In this document: positions 47,379 through 60,815 of the stretch, piece after piece | Numbering within the stretch: the first letter of the stretch is position 1 | How the letters are laid out: each line of letters begins with the position of its first letter | DNA from: Cucumis sativus | Taxonomy: Eukaryota > Streptophyta > Magnoliopsida > Cucurbitales > Cucurbitaceae | Direction of reading: 5' to 3' | Assembly (NCBI RefSeq): GCF_000004075.3 | Contig: NC_026655.2 | Span: forward strand, 21,747,489 to 21,811,488 | Length of the DNA: 64,000 nucleotides | The notes under the pieces: generated by a model | Database searches by the model: none | Told to the model about the DNA's origin: nothing | The model's input: the letters and a program-made list of their open reading frames with translations, nothing else | Translations under genes and position numbers: made by a program

Positions 47379-50300
47379 TATCTATACAAATCCTTATCTT
47401 GTTCCTTTTATTTTTCTAATACCTCTATGATAATAACAAGTGATCCAACGATTCTATTGGGCAGCTCAGCTACATAGTTGAACACTTCCACACACCTTGA
47501 AACTTGTTTTCTTTAGGCCTATAATTTTATTCAAATGTCTTCTAGAGAAAATGAGAAAGAAGAGGCGTCTATTGACGTCAAATTGAAAATTCCCTTCTGC
47601 TCTTATATGGGGGAAGATCAAAGCTAAGCTCCATTAAGGTATGACTTATTTAAGGTGTCCCAGTGTGGTAATTTAAAGCATCAAATAGCTTTTTAGTTGA
47701 ATATTGAACTAAACCAAAAAGTCATTGTTCGACTCCTACGAATAGGAACGATCTTGTAATTTTCTGTTCTGGGTTTCTTAAGTATTTTAGCATTTGATGA
47801 ATAGGATGGTAGCTTTACACTAATCTCCTTCTTATGAAAAGTACATAAATATTCGGTGGTGGGTAAGAAGAGCAAGATCATGTTTGAAATTACTTTCAAG
47901 GGCTTAAAATCACTTTTTAAGCACTTCAAATATCAGGTTTCTTTTCTAATGATCTTGAAAGCTCAAGATTTTTGTTAGTGAAACAGATGATTGTGTTAAA
48001 AAATTTGAACTTATGAGTGTTATTATTATTCTACAAACTATTCTATGATACTTTCAAGTAGTTTTAATAGGAAGGGCGAAACTCGAACTTGTCTAGATTT
48101 TGGTGCTTTGATGTCATTACGAAAAATAACAAGAAAAAAAGATTACAAGTAATAAATTCGGTAAAGTAAAAATAAATAAATATCATAAATAATTGGACAT
48201 GTTAGAATTTTTTAGAGACAAAATTAAAGGTTAATGTTCTTGATTTTTTAAAGATGATTTTGAAATTTAAAGACTAGTGCAAAATGGATAGTTGAGAGAT
48301 CTAAAGTTTAATGAAATAGACTAAATTTAAGTTATGTTTAATTAGAGTTGCAAAATCTTAGAACCAATTTGAACTTAGCTAATTAAATTTATCCCACTAA
48401 TTCTATAAATTTTACCTAAAATGTTCTCAAACTTTATACTAACATCAACAATCAACCGTTTCATTTGACCTCCAATACATGAGGCATCCTACAAATAAGT
48501 ACACAAAAGTTAATAAAAGCAATCAAAATCTCTTAAAAAGTACGTCAATCTCAATGCGTAATCATTCAAAACTCGACTGAGATTTGAAACCTTACCATAA
48601 TCTTATGGTTAATCTTAAGAAACCTGACCAAGAACTTTGACGAGGGAAGTCCATTCTCGTATTTGGTGGGAGGATTTTTCCCATTGGATCCTTTTCTTAG
48701 ACAGATTTTTCTTGTTCTCTTCTTCCCTAATTACTTAAAGAAAAAGAAAGAAGAAGAAAAAAAAGATATATAAAGGGTATTTATTGTTCGAGAACCTAAT
48801 GTATGTTGATTTGAGATTAAAAAAAGAAGTAATAATTAGGTACATCTCGACATATGTATACCATTTTTATCACACAAATAAAAAATAATAATGACTATAT
48901 ATTTCAAAAAAATGTAAGAAGGAAAAATGTGATTAGACAATTTACCTAGATGCACAAAAATAGATGGTGTCCAAGATGCACCTAAATACTTTTAGAAAAT
49001 AACAAAAGTTCATGTGTTACCTCATATGAAATGTAATTCATCAAGGAATATATGTAGAAAGTAGGTCTCATTGATTACATTTGTTGTTGCATGTTTACAT
49101 GTGTTTCTTAATAATAGTAACTCGCTAGGTTGATCTTTAAATCTATAATCAAATCACACAATCTAATTAAAAAACGAAGGTGCTTATTGATTGTCGTACT
49201 TTGAAATTAGGTGAGACCGACTACCTTTACCATTACAAATATCGTTTGTGATTGCATGAGAATTATGAATTTGTCCTAGAATACTTACTATTTTCTTTAT
49301 CTTTATCATTACCATTATCGCTTAGGGTCAAACAAGAAAGCAAAATTGTGACAAATTCGTAATTATAAATAAAAACGACCAATAACAATCCAATTAGCTA
49401 ATCTATCAATAGAATTTGATTACATCTTGATAAACATTACCTAAATGCTCAATTATAGTTATTTACGAAAAGTTGTAAATATGTTAGTATGATAATTATA
49501 ATATGTAGCACTTTTAGAAATAATAATTAAGTGTATAATAACATTTTTTTAAAAGAATGTTAATAGACTCGTAAACTATCAAACCAATATTTTCAATTTG
49601 GACTATCAATAAAAAAACATTTGTTACAGATAGACTTCGCTAGATTTTGTTATATTTACAAATTTTTTAAAAAAGTATTATTATACATATACTAATATTT
49701 TAAATTTGATTATTATATTTAAAACAAAATAGGTTATTTTTGTTTCTTTTTCTAAATTGCAAAACCAGATTGGTTGTGCATGTGGAGGAAATATAATAAA
49801 ATCATAATCTAAGATTGTATATATATATATATGTGTGTCTCTTTCTTAAGTTTTCTAAATTTTAAATTAGAATACACTTGTACTACTCAAACTTAGATTT
49901 TAAAGAAATTATGGAAATTAAAGTTTTACCATATAAAATTTAATAACAATTTTTTTTAAAAAAAAGGGGTGGAATCCTAAAAAAATAACAAATTTGACAA
50001 AATATTTATCAATTGTAGCAAAATTTTAAATTTTATTATTAACAAATATCCTCAATACGTGTCATTGATAGTAATAGAAGTCTACCAGTTTTATCATGGA
50101 TAGAATAAAAAAAAATTGTTGTAACTTGTAAATATTTTAATTTACAAACTTAATTTTTATTCATATCAAAATTCAAAATCAAACAAAAGATTCGCATAGA
50201 TGCTAACTTTAATGAACCAAACAAGGGTAGAGTACACTTTCCAACTCGTTGCCAAACAAGAAAACACAATGTGGTAGTTCAAGATCTATAAAATAAAATT

Positions 50301-51238
50301 ACATTGTAAAATCTCAAATGTTAAAGGAAAATTGCATCAAATGACCAAAACATTTAGGAAAAACCAGCCCATGACACCAATTTTTTGCATATTGCGAATA
50401 TAGATATCAGTCAGTTATCAGATGGTAATCATAAGTTATCAGAAAGTAATCATAGGACTATCAGATGGTCATCACTTAAATTTTTTTATTTTTTTTATTT
50501 ACAAATAAATACAAAACAATCCCTCCAGGAAGAGACCAAATCCACTTCCACTAAAGGACATGCCCTTTGCCCATACCACAACGATCTCAGCTAGGTCATT
50601 TATAGTCGAGGTTCTCCAATGTGCCCCCTCTCTCCATTCAATAGATAAAGTCAAATTGTTTGAGTCCACGAAACTAACACCTATTCTATAGAAATTAAAA
50701 GAGGGCAATAAAATATACATTACTTCAAGCTTCTTCAAAAGCACGTTAGAAGTCAAGATTCATTCTATGAACATTTGCGACATTCTTAACCAAGTGTTAT
50801 AATACAACTTGTTAGTAAACCAAAGATTTTATATCAATAGAAATAATTGTCTCACTTGTATATCTATTATGGTTCTCTTACCTAATTTGCATGAAACTTT
50901 GGTTATATTTTCAAGTACGAATACTTTTACTCAAATGTAAAAGACAAATGAAAAGTCTGAAAAAGAAAAAAAGAAGACCTTTGGCATCAAAGACATTTAA
51001 TATCCAAAGCGTGCTTTTAAGAGGGGTGGTTTGTGAACATCCAACGTGCTCAACCATGAACGGAGAGAGATTTTTGAGAGAGTGAGAGCGATCCACCTGG
51101 AAATTGAAGAAAAAGGCAAGTTTAGAGAGATTATCATAAAACGTAAACCATAAACCCATAGATTCCTTTGTTCTTCTCTTCTCTCTCTTACCTGTATCAT
51201 CTCCTTCTCCATTCTTCTTCTTTTTCTTCCCATCATTC
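47379..51238. other. intergenic DNA between CRR2 and SMO2
   Basis: AT-rich, no recognised gene. TA repeat at about 49819-49832. Words repeated near 50400-50470 (CAGATGGTAATCATAAG, CAGATGGTCATCAC) form a small local direct repeat. The 5' leader of SMO2 (about 51160-51238) is CT-rich. Confidence 0.5.
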
Positions 51239-54200
51239 ATGGCTGGCGCTTCTTGAATCTGCCTGGCAGGTATTACCCTTTTCTTCCTTTTATCTTTTCT
51301 TATGCTTTCTTGTTCTTTTCCGCCTTAGATTTGATCTTGGTTTTCGACGCACCAACCCCATTATATATTTTAACTTCCTCCACTACTGTACTCTGGTTGC
51401 TGTTTACATCGTGCTGTGGATTGAGTTTTCAATTTCTTATGTTGAATGTCAAGTGGGTTTTCATTTGGGTGTCTTCCCCTTTTGTATTTTACTCTGAATC
51501 TTGCTAAATTGGGTTGTTGATTTGAGACTGACATTGGGGTTTTGATGTAATTTTGAGGTGAATTTCATTTCCTACTGTTGATTTGAAATAGGATCTATAT
51601 TGTTGATAGCTAATTGCTTCTTCGTTTGAGGTCCTTTGATGTGAGCTATGAATACCCTTTTTCTTTTTTCAGATTTTTTTTCCAATTGGATGGTTTCCTT
51701 TAAATTTGTTGGCAGTATTGGCTTGCTGGATTATTGAATTACACTATGTTTCTTTATACATCTGGTACTTCTTTTTAAGGATTTTCTTTTTCCTACATTA
51801 TGCAGTATCTAATCACAAATTTCAGTGATTTTCAACTCGCTTGTATTGGAAGCTTCATCATCCATGAAAGTGTTTTCTTCTTATCTGGACTACCATTTAT
51901 ACTTTTGGAAAGAGCAGGATGGCTGAGCAAGTACAAGATCCAGGTTTGCTTTTTTGCTTCTTTTAGTAAATCTTCACCATAAATTTTTCATAACTGCAAG
52001 TTCTTATGGATATTTAAGCAATGGTTGATATATGAATTAGATTTGATTTTGTTAGTGATTCTTAATATCTTATCCTAATTGATTATGAGCTAGATTAGAA
52101 CTTAAACTAGCTTTGATTATCTTTTCTTTTTAATCTCAAACAAAGAAATAACAGGAAGTCAGAAAGTAATAAGGATTTCAAGCTTTACTTTAAATTGATT
52201 ATTTTTTTTGTAAAAAAAGAATGTTAAATTGCAAATTTGGTCCTGATGGTTTGAAGAAAGTTAGAATTTAGTCCTTTGGTTTTATTGAACTCCCACAAAT
52301 AGTTCCTATGATCATGACAATTTTTTGGGATTTTATCAAACTATAGAGACAAAAATTCTAACTTTCTCCAAACGAAAGGAACCATATTTGTAATTTTAGC
52401 AAAAAAAAGAACAAAAAGGAAGGAAAGAAACAAAATTGTTTCTCATTGATTACCATATTGACAATAGTACTGATACTTATGAATGCAGATAAAGTCCCTA
52501 CCAACTAGGTTTTCCACCCAGTAATTACAGTTCAACTCAATAATTATGTAACTAACTTTAATTATGGATGCATTATTTTCAGTTGTGGTATAACTTTTTT
52601 TCTGCTTTTTTCAGGCGAAGAATAACAGTCCTGCTGCTCAAGGAAAATGTATTTCACGCCTACTACTTTATCATTTTGGTGTTAATCTTCCAGTTATGCT
52701 TGTTTCTTATCCTGTCTTCAAGCGTATGGGCATGAGAAGCACTCTTCCATTGCCATCCTGGTATCTTCAGGTTCTTTGTCATAAAGCATATAATTTAGGT
52801 TTTATTTATCTAGCTAGGCTTAGTTTACTTTCACTTTTTTCTTAGCTTGGACCATTCCACTATCTTCTCTAAATTTAATTTTGTTTTCTGTATCATTAAA
52901 TGTAGGAAAGTAGTTTTCGGCCAGATAATATTCTACTTTATTATTGAGGATTTTGTTTTCTACTGGGGCATAGAATTTTGCACACCAAATGGCTGTACAA
53001 GAATGTCCACAGCGTCCATCACGAGTGAGATTTATAAATGAAAATTCATGTATATTCTGCTGTGCCCCATGATAAAATTGTCTTAGATTGTTTTATGGTT
53101 CTTTGCAGATATGCTACACCTTTCGGACTAACATCTGAATACGCTCACCCTGCCGAGATCCTGTTCCTTGGATTTGCTACAATCATCGGTCCTGCTCTTA
53201 CTGGTCCCCATCTATTTACCCTGTGGTTATGGATGGTGGTTAGAGTCCTGGAGACAGTTGAGGCTCATTGTGGTTACGATTTTCCTTGGAGCCCTTCAAA
53301 CTTCATACCTTTGTATGGGGGTGAGTCGATTAGAATTTGTAATGTTTTAAAAAGAATAAGTCATAATGTATGTATCTATTGTTCCTGAACTCAGCTTTGC
53401 TCTTTCTCTACAGTGCTTATTTTCATGATTATCATCACCGACTGCTTTATACGAAATCTGGCAACTACTCATCAACATTCACTTACATGGATTGGTAAGT
53501 TTTAGTCCATAAATGGTCCAACCATTTATTTTATATGTATACATTATTGATTTGAACTTCATAGCATTAAAACCAGTTTTGTGGGAAACTGATGTACTTC
53601 CATTCAATAGTTTTTCATGTCTATTTCCATGGATGCGAAATCTTTGTAGTACTTGTAGGACAAAAGGGGTGTTTGAATAATAATGAGATGATTACAGATG
53701 CACCCAACATTCCTTGGTCCCTTTCCTCTATCCATTTAAACCGATGGTTTCATTTCATCTTTTACATTGGTGGGTTAACATAACTAAGACATTTTGATAT
53801 GTAGATTATGTGTGGAAAATGTTTACTCTCTTAGCTGCACTGTACTTTATTGTATTTTGGTGGAAAGGTATTAATCAGTGACTTGATGTGATGCCCTCAC
53901 TTTGGGTTGTGATGGTCAGGAAGTATGCTTGGACAGAATAAATTCCACATCTTGAAGTCTTTTAACCCAATACGATCTTAAGGTGGATTATTGAGTGGTT
54001 AAGATGGGAGAGAAGGAAATTTTGATTTTGGAAATGAGAGTTGGAGAACCATCATTGCATACATGTCCAAGAATTCACTTCTTAATGCTATTTTTCCCAA
54101 TATTATCTGGAAGTTAACTTTTGAGTGGATCTGATGGAGAATAAAAGCAAAATTGATTGTGAAGATATGTTGAGTTCTTATTGAAAAAGAAATCAAGTGC

Positions 54201-54546
54201 TGTGAGAGACATAGTGGCCACTTCAAGTAGGGAGTTGGAGAGCTGTTGTATTCTATTTTTATCATGTTGAAAGATTCTAGTTTTATCTCGATAGAGTAAA
54301 AAGGACAATGGATTCTACAAGTTGTACAACTGTGTCTTTGTGTTCTAAAGAAAATCATACCTATATGCATTTTTTCTTCTTTTACGTTCTTTTGCTTCTT
54401 CGTGTCCATTTATTATCGATAATTTCTATGCAATGGAACAAAAGACAAATACTGAAGTGGATATTTTGGCTTCTTTGATTGGCAGGATATTTGGAACTGA
54501 CAAAGGCTTCAGAAACTTGGAAGCTATAAAAAAGGCAGAAAATTGA
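51239..54546 (+). pseudogene. SMO2: sterol C4-methyl oxidase, SMO2-type, with three single-base frame breaks
   Basis: SMO2 is an ER di-iron oxygenase that removes the C4-alpha methyl of 4-methylsterols in plant sterol synthesis. Exons: 51239-51269, 51806-51943, 52615-52760, 52906-53024, 53109-53320, 53414-53494, 54486-54546, all with GT-AG introns. Seen in order: LLESAWQ / YLITNFSDFQLACIGSF, the membrane stretch HESVFFLSGLPFILLERAG, GVNLPVMLVSYPVFKRMG, VVFGQIIFYFIIEDFVFYWG, His clusters HRILH, HSVHH and HDYHH, and FGTDKGF near the end. Breaks: one extra base in exon 1 between the ATG and LLESAW, one missing at the GGGG of 52965-52968, and one missing in the G run at the exon 5 donor (53317-53321). 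With these allowed, all motifs and the usual length (about 266) are present and no stop substitution exists. I think this is an intact gene with sequence errors; a young pseudogene is the alternative. Confidence 0.88.
52225..52398. mobile_element. MITE-like inverted-repeat element in SMO2 intron 2
   Basis: The left arm (52225-52275: AATTGCAAATTTGGTCC, then GAAGAAAGTTAGAATTT) pairs with the right arm (52345-52398: AAATTCTAACTTTCTCC, then CCATATTTGTAATTTT). The arms are about 45 bases with few mismatches, and the loop is about 70 bases. The form and the GGTCC/GGTTCC terminal words match small non-autonomous DNA elements common in dicot introns. No target duplication could be assigned. Confidence 0.7.
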
Positions 54547-55411
54547 TGATGAGATAATAGAGAGCTGTTGAAAAAGTCGGGTAAATTCAAGATAGGTTTC
54601 TAATCTATAGCAACATTTGAAAAGGTTTAGTTCTTCTGTATCCCCTTTTCTTGTGTGCCATTATGTGTTTTGCTGTCTTCTTCTTCTTTTTTTGTTGTTT
54701 AAATGTCAGTATTCTTTTCCTGAATCTAATGAAGTGCTGGCTGTGGAACTTGGCTTGTCATTTTCTTTTAGTTCAGTTTAACACATTTTGTGGTTCATGT
54801 TTCAGTTGGCTTATTTTAAGAAACTTAATTAGCATGAACCATGGAGCAGAACATGATTGTGTTTTAATCTCTTACGAACTTAATCATAGTTTTATGTTGG
54901 TTGTGGAAGAGGTTGATGTTCATGCCTTAATGCAACAAGTCATATTGAGAGAACTTTTTGGCACTTATGAAATTGAAAGATAACGGTTAAAATGTTGTTT
55001 TGGTACTCCACTTAGAGTTATTGACCAATTTTAGGATCTATATTTTAAATTTTTTTATCATGAAGGCAAGTTTATTAATTGAATCATGAAGGTATTTTTA
55101 ATGATTAACAAATAGAGTTCCCTTCTTTTATTAAGTAATAATAATATAGTGCATTTGCTCATTGTTAACTTAGATTACTTTTAGAGAATGAAGTCTCAAG
55201 TATGTTTCAATCTTAAGTGATAAAAGAGGGTTGAGTGTGGTGAAAACTTGATCTCCGAATCAAAGGTGATTGGTTGGAGACAAAGAGGAGATCGGTCAGA
55301 GTTGGTTTAGGAAAAATTCAAATCGTAAAATCAATCTTCATTATGAGTTTGCATGATAGATATTTTCGATTTTGACACTAGATTACAATAAACAAATACA
55401 TTGTCCCCGCA

Positions 55412-55595
55412 TTCAAAGTATCATGTGGTGATTTTTGGTGCCATGGCTATTCATCTTTCATGGTTGAAGGAGGTCGGAGGTCAATGTTGGCTAGTCGTGG
55501 GAAGCTCGAAAACCTACTACCTACGACCTCCTTCAATCATCTTCAACCATGAAGGATAAATAGCCATTGCACCAAAAGCCACATGTCATTTTGAA
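55412..55595. repeat. long fold-back (hairpin) sequence, MITE- or miRNA-precursor-like
   Basis: The left arm (55412-55480: TTCAAAGTATCATGTGG, GGTGCCATGGCTATTCATC, CATGGTTGAAG, GAGGTCGGAGG) pairs with the reverse complement of the right arm (55521-55595), which carries GACATGTGG, GGTGCAATGGCTATTTATC, CATGGTTGAAG and GAGGTCGTAGG. The arms are about 70 bases, the right one having a nine-base insertion, and the loop is about 40 bases. The bases are far less AT-rich than the surroundings. Confidence 0.75.
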
Positions 55596-58500
55596 AAATA
55601 CCCACCTAACCGATGCAAATTATAAAATTTTTAATTAAAATTTACAATTATAAATAGCTACAACACAAGCGTACAATTTACAATTTAAAAGTAACTACTA
55701 CTATTCGACACATCAAGTACTTAGCAGCGACCTCCCCTTGCCTTGCCTAATGGCACCTTTTCATTTAACCTATGGAAGGAAAATTTAAAATGTAAAGTAA
55801 TAGCTAAGTGAGTGGCAAGAATTTAGAAATACGTTTGGAAAATACAATTACTTACAATAAAAGCTTTCTTACTTTTAGAAACGTCTTAACATCTCATTTC
55901 GCGTTAAATAACACAATATTCACATTAGCGTCTGCTTAGTCCTAATGCCTGGATATAACTTCCTCAATGCAAGGATCACTGTGAAGATTACTACTTCACC
56001 ATCAACATCCCTACATACCCTCGTTTAATACCAATTGCTCTGGGATTGACTTGAACACGAACCACTCAACACGTTTAGTCATCCTTCTACAAGCGAATCA
56101 ACCTCTACTTTTTATGTGTACATAATAGTTAGCTTTTGATTAGGAATAAGACTAATAGTTTTGTATACATACAAGCATCACAATAATATAACTTCACAAA
56201 CATAGACATACTTCAAATTAGTCATGTTCTTTCATATGTATATATGAGATTACAGTATGAGCATATCTAACAACGTGACAATATAACAAAATAACTTTGG
56301 TGGTAAAAATTTTTTTCAAAGTTTGCTTTTCTTTCGAAGAGTCGCTCACTCAGCTGAGGTTTCCTTTTTCCCTTTTTCTTCTTACCGTTTAGCTCTTCTT
56401 CCCTCTTGTTGTCGGGTCCTACAACGAACTTTCACCTTTTACTCCTCTTATCCAAACACTTGAATTAGTCCTTCTTCAAACCTATTTATACGTCCATCAA
56501 ATTAGGTTAGTCAGCATTATATTTCTCCTAATCTCAACAGCTCCTACTTAGTGCGTTGCACGTGTTAGTTTAGTATTCTTCTTAAACCATGTTTAACTTA
56601 AAATTAACCTATATTTAGCATACTAATCATTTAGGTTAAACACTTAACCGATTTCTTCTCACCTAGCTCGTCACGTGATTATTAGTTAAGTGTTCGTTGT
56701 TGCCTTCCCTTTTAGCGTTATCTTGTAGTACTGCGTTGCCTTTCTTCACAATACGTTTGATTTCTTTGTATTTTGCCCATTTCCTCGTGTTATCTCAAGA
56801 CGCCTACTCAAGCTTAATTCCGCTAACTTCAAAATATAATTTACAAGAAAGTCCTCTATTAAAACGTGGGTTTCACATTCGTAATTATATTAATTTACAT
56901 TGTTTTTCCTATTTTGGTCGATATTTGGAATTTATAATTCAAGTCCATTAAGCCACTTAATACTTTCTCGTTTTTTTCGCAAATATTAAACCAGTTAAAA
57001 GGGGTTCAGTCTTTCGAACTTGAAAACTGATATCAAACTAGTAGATGGGGCTTGTTTGAGTCCCCTTTCTCCCTCAATTTCATCAACAAAGGCAAACATG
57101 ATTACATAAAATGAGAATAGACTAATCACTTATTATGGTCATAATTATCCCATTAAATATGCATTTCCTTTCCTTTTTATATCACTTTAAAGTTTAATGT
57201 TTGACATTTGAATCACCCACTTCATATATTTGACTTTGAAATAGCCCATTGGCATCTTCATACATCATCAACCAATTCATAATGTAATTAAGGCTATTTA
57301 ATTCTTTTAGCTACAGTTCCAAAGCCAAACACATAATAGAGTTTCTTCAGAATTCCCCTTTCATCCTTCAATTATATATGAATTCCAATAATGTAATGGT
57401 TTGGTGCTTAATTATACTTTAATACGTTATCATTTAGTTCCAATAATCGAAGTGTTTTTTTATTTATTTAGTTTGCTTTCAAAATTTAACCCAAATATTG
57501 AAAGAAATAAATTTTGGAGCTTAATCTCAGCATCACAATTTGCAATATTTTTTAATTGGACCATCAAACTTACAATTTGTCAGATACTGTAAGTTTAAAA
57601 GATCTAGTTTTAACATTTTTTTAATTTAGGGTCCAATTGTTATGATTGAGAGTTTGGAGTGTAAATATAACTACAATTATAATTATATACTCTAGGGATG
57701 TTTTTTTTTTGCACTTTATCCTAAAATTTAATGTTGAATAATACATATCCTTTTTTTCTCGCTGTATTCCTTAATATTACTCACTTTTTTACACATATTC
57801 TCCAAACTTCTACAAATCATTTCATGATATAGATCTAAAAACCTAAAAAGTTCCGTGAGTAATGATCTGCCAATTACTTTCTCATTAACACAACACCTCG
57901 TTCACTATAATCAACAAGCTACAGGAACAAGAGAATGTGTATGAGAGAGAGAATCAGTATAAAGAAAAAAGTTCCCAAGAGAATTTGAAGAGAAGAGGTA
58001 ATTATAGACTATTTGTCCTAACAAATCTAAATGTGATCTCCTCATATTACCATAGCAAAAAAGAAATTGGTGCTAAGCTGTTTTTTCTTTAATGTTTTTA
58101 CCTTATATAAATATCTTACAAATCTTCTAAAATTTTAAGAGAAAATTAAATCCGTATATATTATTTATAAAAATTAAGCATTTTCTTCAAAGAAAAAAAA
58201 AACATTTGGTTACTTTAAATTATGAGGACGTCACTTAACAAATCTCAAAGACAAATCAGAGTCATTTCGACGTCACTCGAAAGAATATTAACCGTCCAAA
58301 AAGCCACCCTTTCAAACCTCAAATAAATTGACAATTAACTATAATTAATTTCAATTTCCATCTAAATTTGAATTAATGAAACCTCCTTCCCTTGAGAAGA
58401 AGGAGCATTCAATATAAGTTCAAATATAGTTTCATCCTATAAATGCCATTCATCAATCCACAATACTAAACCAATCATCAAAATATAATTCTATAAAAAA

Positions 58501-58796
58501 TAACCCTAGACAACAATAACGATAACGATAAGATATTTGATGTATAATTTTATATGAAAATTTTGAGAAATCCATGAGAATGCATTGACATTGATAATTG
58601 ATAATTGATATTGATAACTTTTTAATTACACTTTTGTTTTGTTTGTTTTTTTCTTTTCAAAAGATAAAAAGATTCTCAAGAAGAGAAATTACCTAAAATA
58701 AAACTCCATTTTCCCTTTTCTAATTTCTAGAAGAAGAAAAAAAAACTTCTTTTAATCTGAAATATTCAAATTAAATTCTTTGTACTAAATGGGGAA

Positions 58797-58825
58797 AAAA
58801 AGAAAAGAAAAGAAAAGAAAAAGAG
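58797..58825. repeat. (AAAAG)n simple repeat at the PP2C 3' end
   Basis: Four to five AAAAG units lie a few bases beyond the PP2C stop codon, within the probable 3' UTR. Confidence 0.8.
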
Positions 58826-58828
58826 ATA

Positions 58829-60450
58829 CTAAGGGTAAGCGTCCCTCTTAAGGTCCACCACAACAACGCTCACGTTGTCCGTACTGTGCCTAGCCAACGC
58901 CAGCTTCGTCAGCAGCATCGACGCATCGTTGCAGGCCTTGTCGGCGTTTCCTCTCTCTTCCCCTTCTGCTGCTGTCTCCGCCTCACTCGACGGCGACACC
59001 GGCGACCTCTCCTCCGCCTTCCCTCTCAAGCACATGCTTGCCACTCCACACGCCGTCTCATTCGGCACCACATCCCATAGTCCATCGCTCCTAATATCAA
59101 ACACTCATCCTCCGCCGTACGATTCGTTATCGTCACCTCTGGTTCCGATATCACATACGGTTTCAGATAATTATCGCCTGAAATAAATCAAATTCATCGT
59201 TAGAGTTTTGTTGTTCGGTGGGTTAAAGTCAGCGCCTCGTTGATTTGATTTTGCTTACCTATGGCTCTTGACATGGCGAGAACTCCAAGGACTCTCGGTC
59301 CGTCCCAGTAAATCACTCGTCCGCCGGCTTCCTCGATCCGGCTAAGTTCATCGGACGATCCGGCTGTAAGATTTTAAAACAGTTGATTATTGGAAATTGA
59401 AAATCGGAGGATTAATCAATTAATTAGCACTTAAATCTGAGTACTAACCTTGTGATCGGAGGAGAGAGGGATGGCCTTTCCGTTACGGCAGAGAACGGCT
59501 TGGAATCGCCGCAGTTGGCCACGATGATCTTATCCGGCGTCACAATTGCGACAACGGCGGTAGATCCAACGGCATCGCAATCCGGCGACTGTAGTTCGCA
59601 TCTACAGTTCGCAACCACTTCTTCATTGTTTCGCGCCACAACTTCGTTGTCCATTCTCCAGAAGATTCTCTTCATAGTACGGTCCCACCGCGACGCCGTC
59701 TCCGCCTCTGTCTCCGCCGCACCGGCGGCGTCTTCCTTCTCATCCTTATCTAGCTCATCTTTTACCAGTTCATGCAGCGCTCCTTACACCTCATCGCCAC
59801 CTAACACACCGGAAAAACCTCCCGTAAATATCCCCAAAAATTCGCCGTAAAGAAGAAAGTCAATGACCTAATTATTTTACTACCAAGTTGCAATTCCTTT
59901 TGTTTCTTCTACTAATCAAACAGAAATTAAAGCTAATTAACTACAGTTCAAGAGAATAATTAAGTAATTAGAGATCTTACATGAGAACAGCCATGGCCGT
60001 CGTAAACACCGAAGAAGTGCAACATATCACTAGCTCTCTTCTCCGTATAACAGAGCGATGGATGAACCGCCACCGATCCTCCATCTCTCTCCTCCTTCCA
60101 CAAACAGAAGAGAATCCAAATTTCGGAACCACTACCCCACAAGAAGATTCCCTAGACAGAGGAATCGAAACCTCCTTGGTCGAAACCTCTCCAACCACAA
60201 ATCTCCCAACGGTTTCTTCTTCTCCCGAATCACAATTCTGAACCGCGTTATCACAATCTCTAGAAATGGACGTAGCTCGATCCTCCAGCTTCTGCCGTTT
60301 CGAAACAGTCTCCGTCTCGGACGGATCAACCCTGGTAACAAATTTACATCTCCTGATCTCCATTCTCCGACGTCTAGCCACTCGCGAGCTCGGCTCACAA
60401 GAAGACGACGCCTCACTCTCACTCATAACTTTACAACAAATCTCCTCCAT
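58829..60450 (-). pseudogene. clade A protein phosphatase 2C (AHG3/PP2CA-like), with five single-base frame breaks
   Basis: Clade A PP2Cs dephosphorylate SnRK2 kinases and are inhibited by ABA-bound PYR/PYL receptors. Four exons on the minus strand: 60450-59981, 59800-59449, 59363-59259, 59177-58829, all GT-AG. Exon 1 has a basic N-terminus (SRVARRRRMEIRR) and KFGFSSVCGRRREMED, then the metal site GVYDGHGCSHV. Exon 2: CRCELQSPDCDAVGSTAVV and VANCGDS. Exon 3: [20 protein letters not shown]. Exon 4: DNYLKPYV, SDGLWDVVPNETACGVA and TDNVSVVVVDL. The frame is lost by one base each at about 60075, 59776, 59500, 59351 and 59090; each fits a single missing base and no stop substitution is present. 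Splice sites and all PP2C motifs survive, including the Trp of GGRVIYWDG that senses ABA-receptor closure. An intact gene with errors is more likely than decay. Confidence 0.88.
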
Positions 60451-60815
60451 TACTAATTCAACAAATCTCCCTCCTTCTTCCTTGCCTAGCCTCAGCCGCA
60501 GTGCAATTGATTAAATTTAAAGCCGGCCACGGAATTGAAATTAAAAAAGAAAAAAAAAAAAAAACAACAACGAAGGGAAAGCAGATGAAAAGAGAAGAGT
60601 GGTTCCGGGGAGGGAGGATGGTTTAAAAAGGAAGGTGAGATAGAAAAGAAGGGGAAATAGGAAAAATAGAGATTAGGGGAAGAGAGAGTGAGAAAGATGG
60701 AAGGAGGTGGTAAAGTGCGTGACGTAGTGGAAAGGGAAATGAGAGCCGTTGATTGAGAAAGAGTGGTTTGATCGGAAGAAGACACGTATGGAATTAGTTT
60801 GGGGAGGTGGTGGAA

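Larger units (their letters stand above)
54547..58828. other. intergenic DNA between SMO2 and PP2C
   Basis: No gene recognised; the frame at 54651-54983 is probably the transcribed 3' flank or chance. Apart from the fold-back at 55412-55595 and an AAAAG repeat at the PP2C end, only AT-rich sequence is seen. Confidence 0.5.

Noticed and set aside
51168-51507. Two hydrophobic open frames of 84-109 codons near SMO2 exon 1
   Set aside because: They cover leader, exon 1 and intron 1 of SMO2; apart from the real LLESAWQ fragment they are intron translation.
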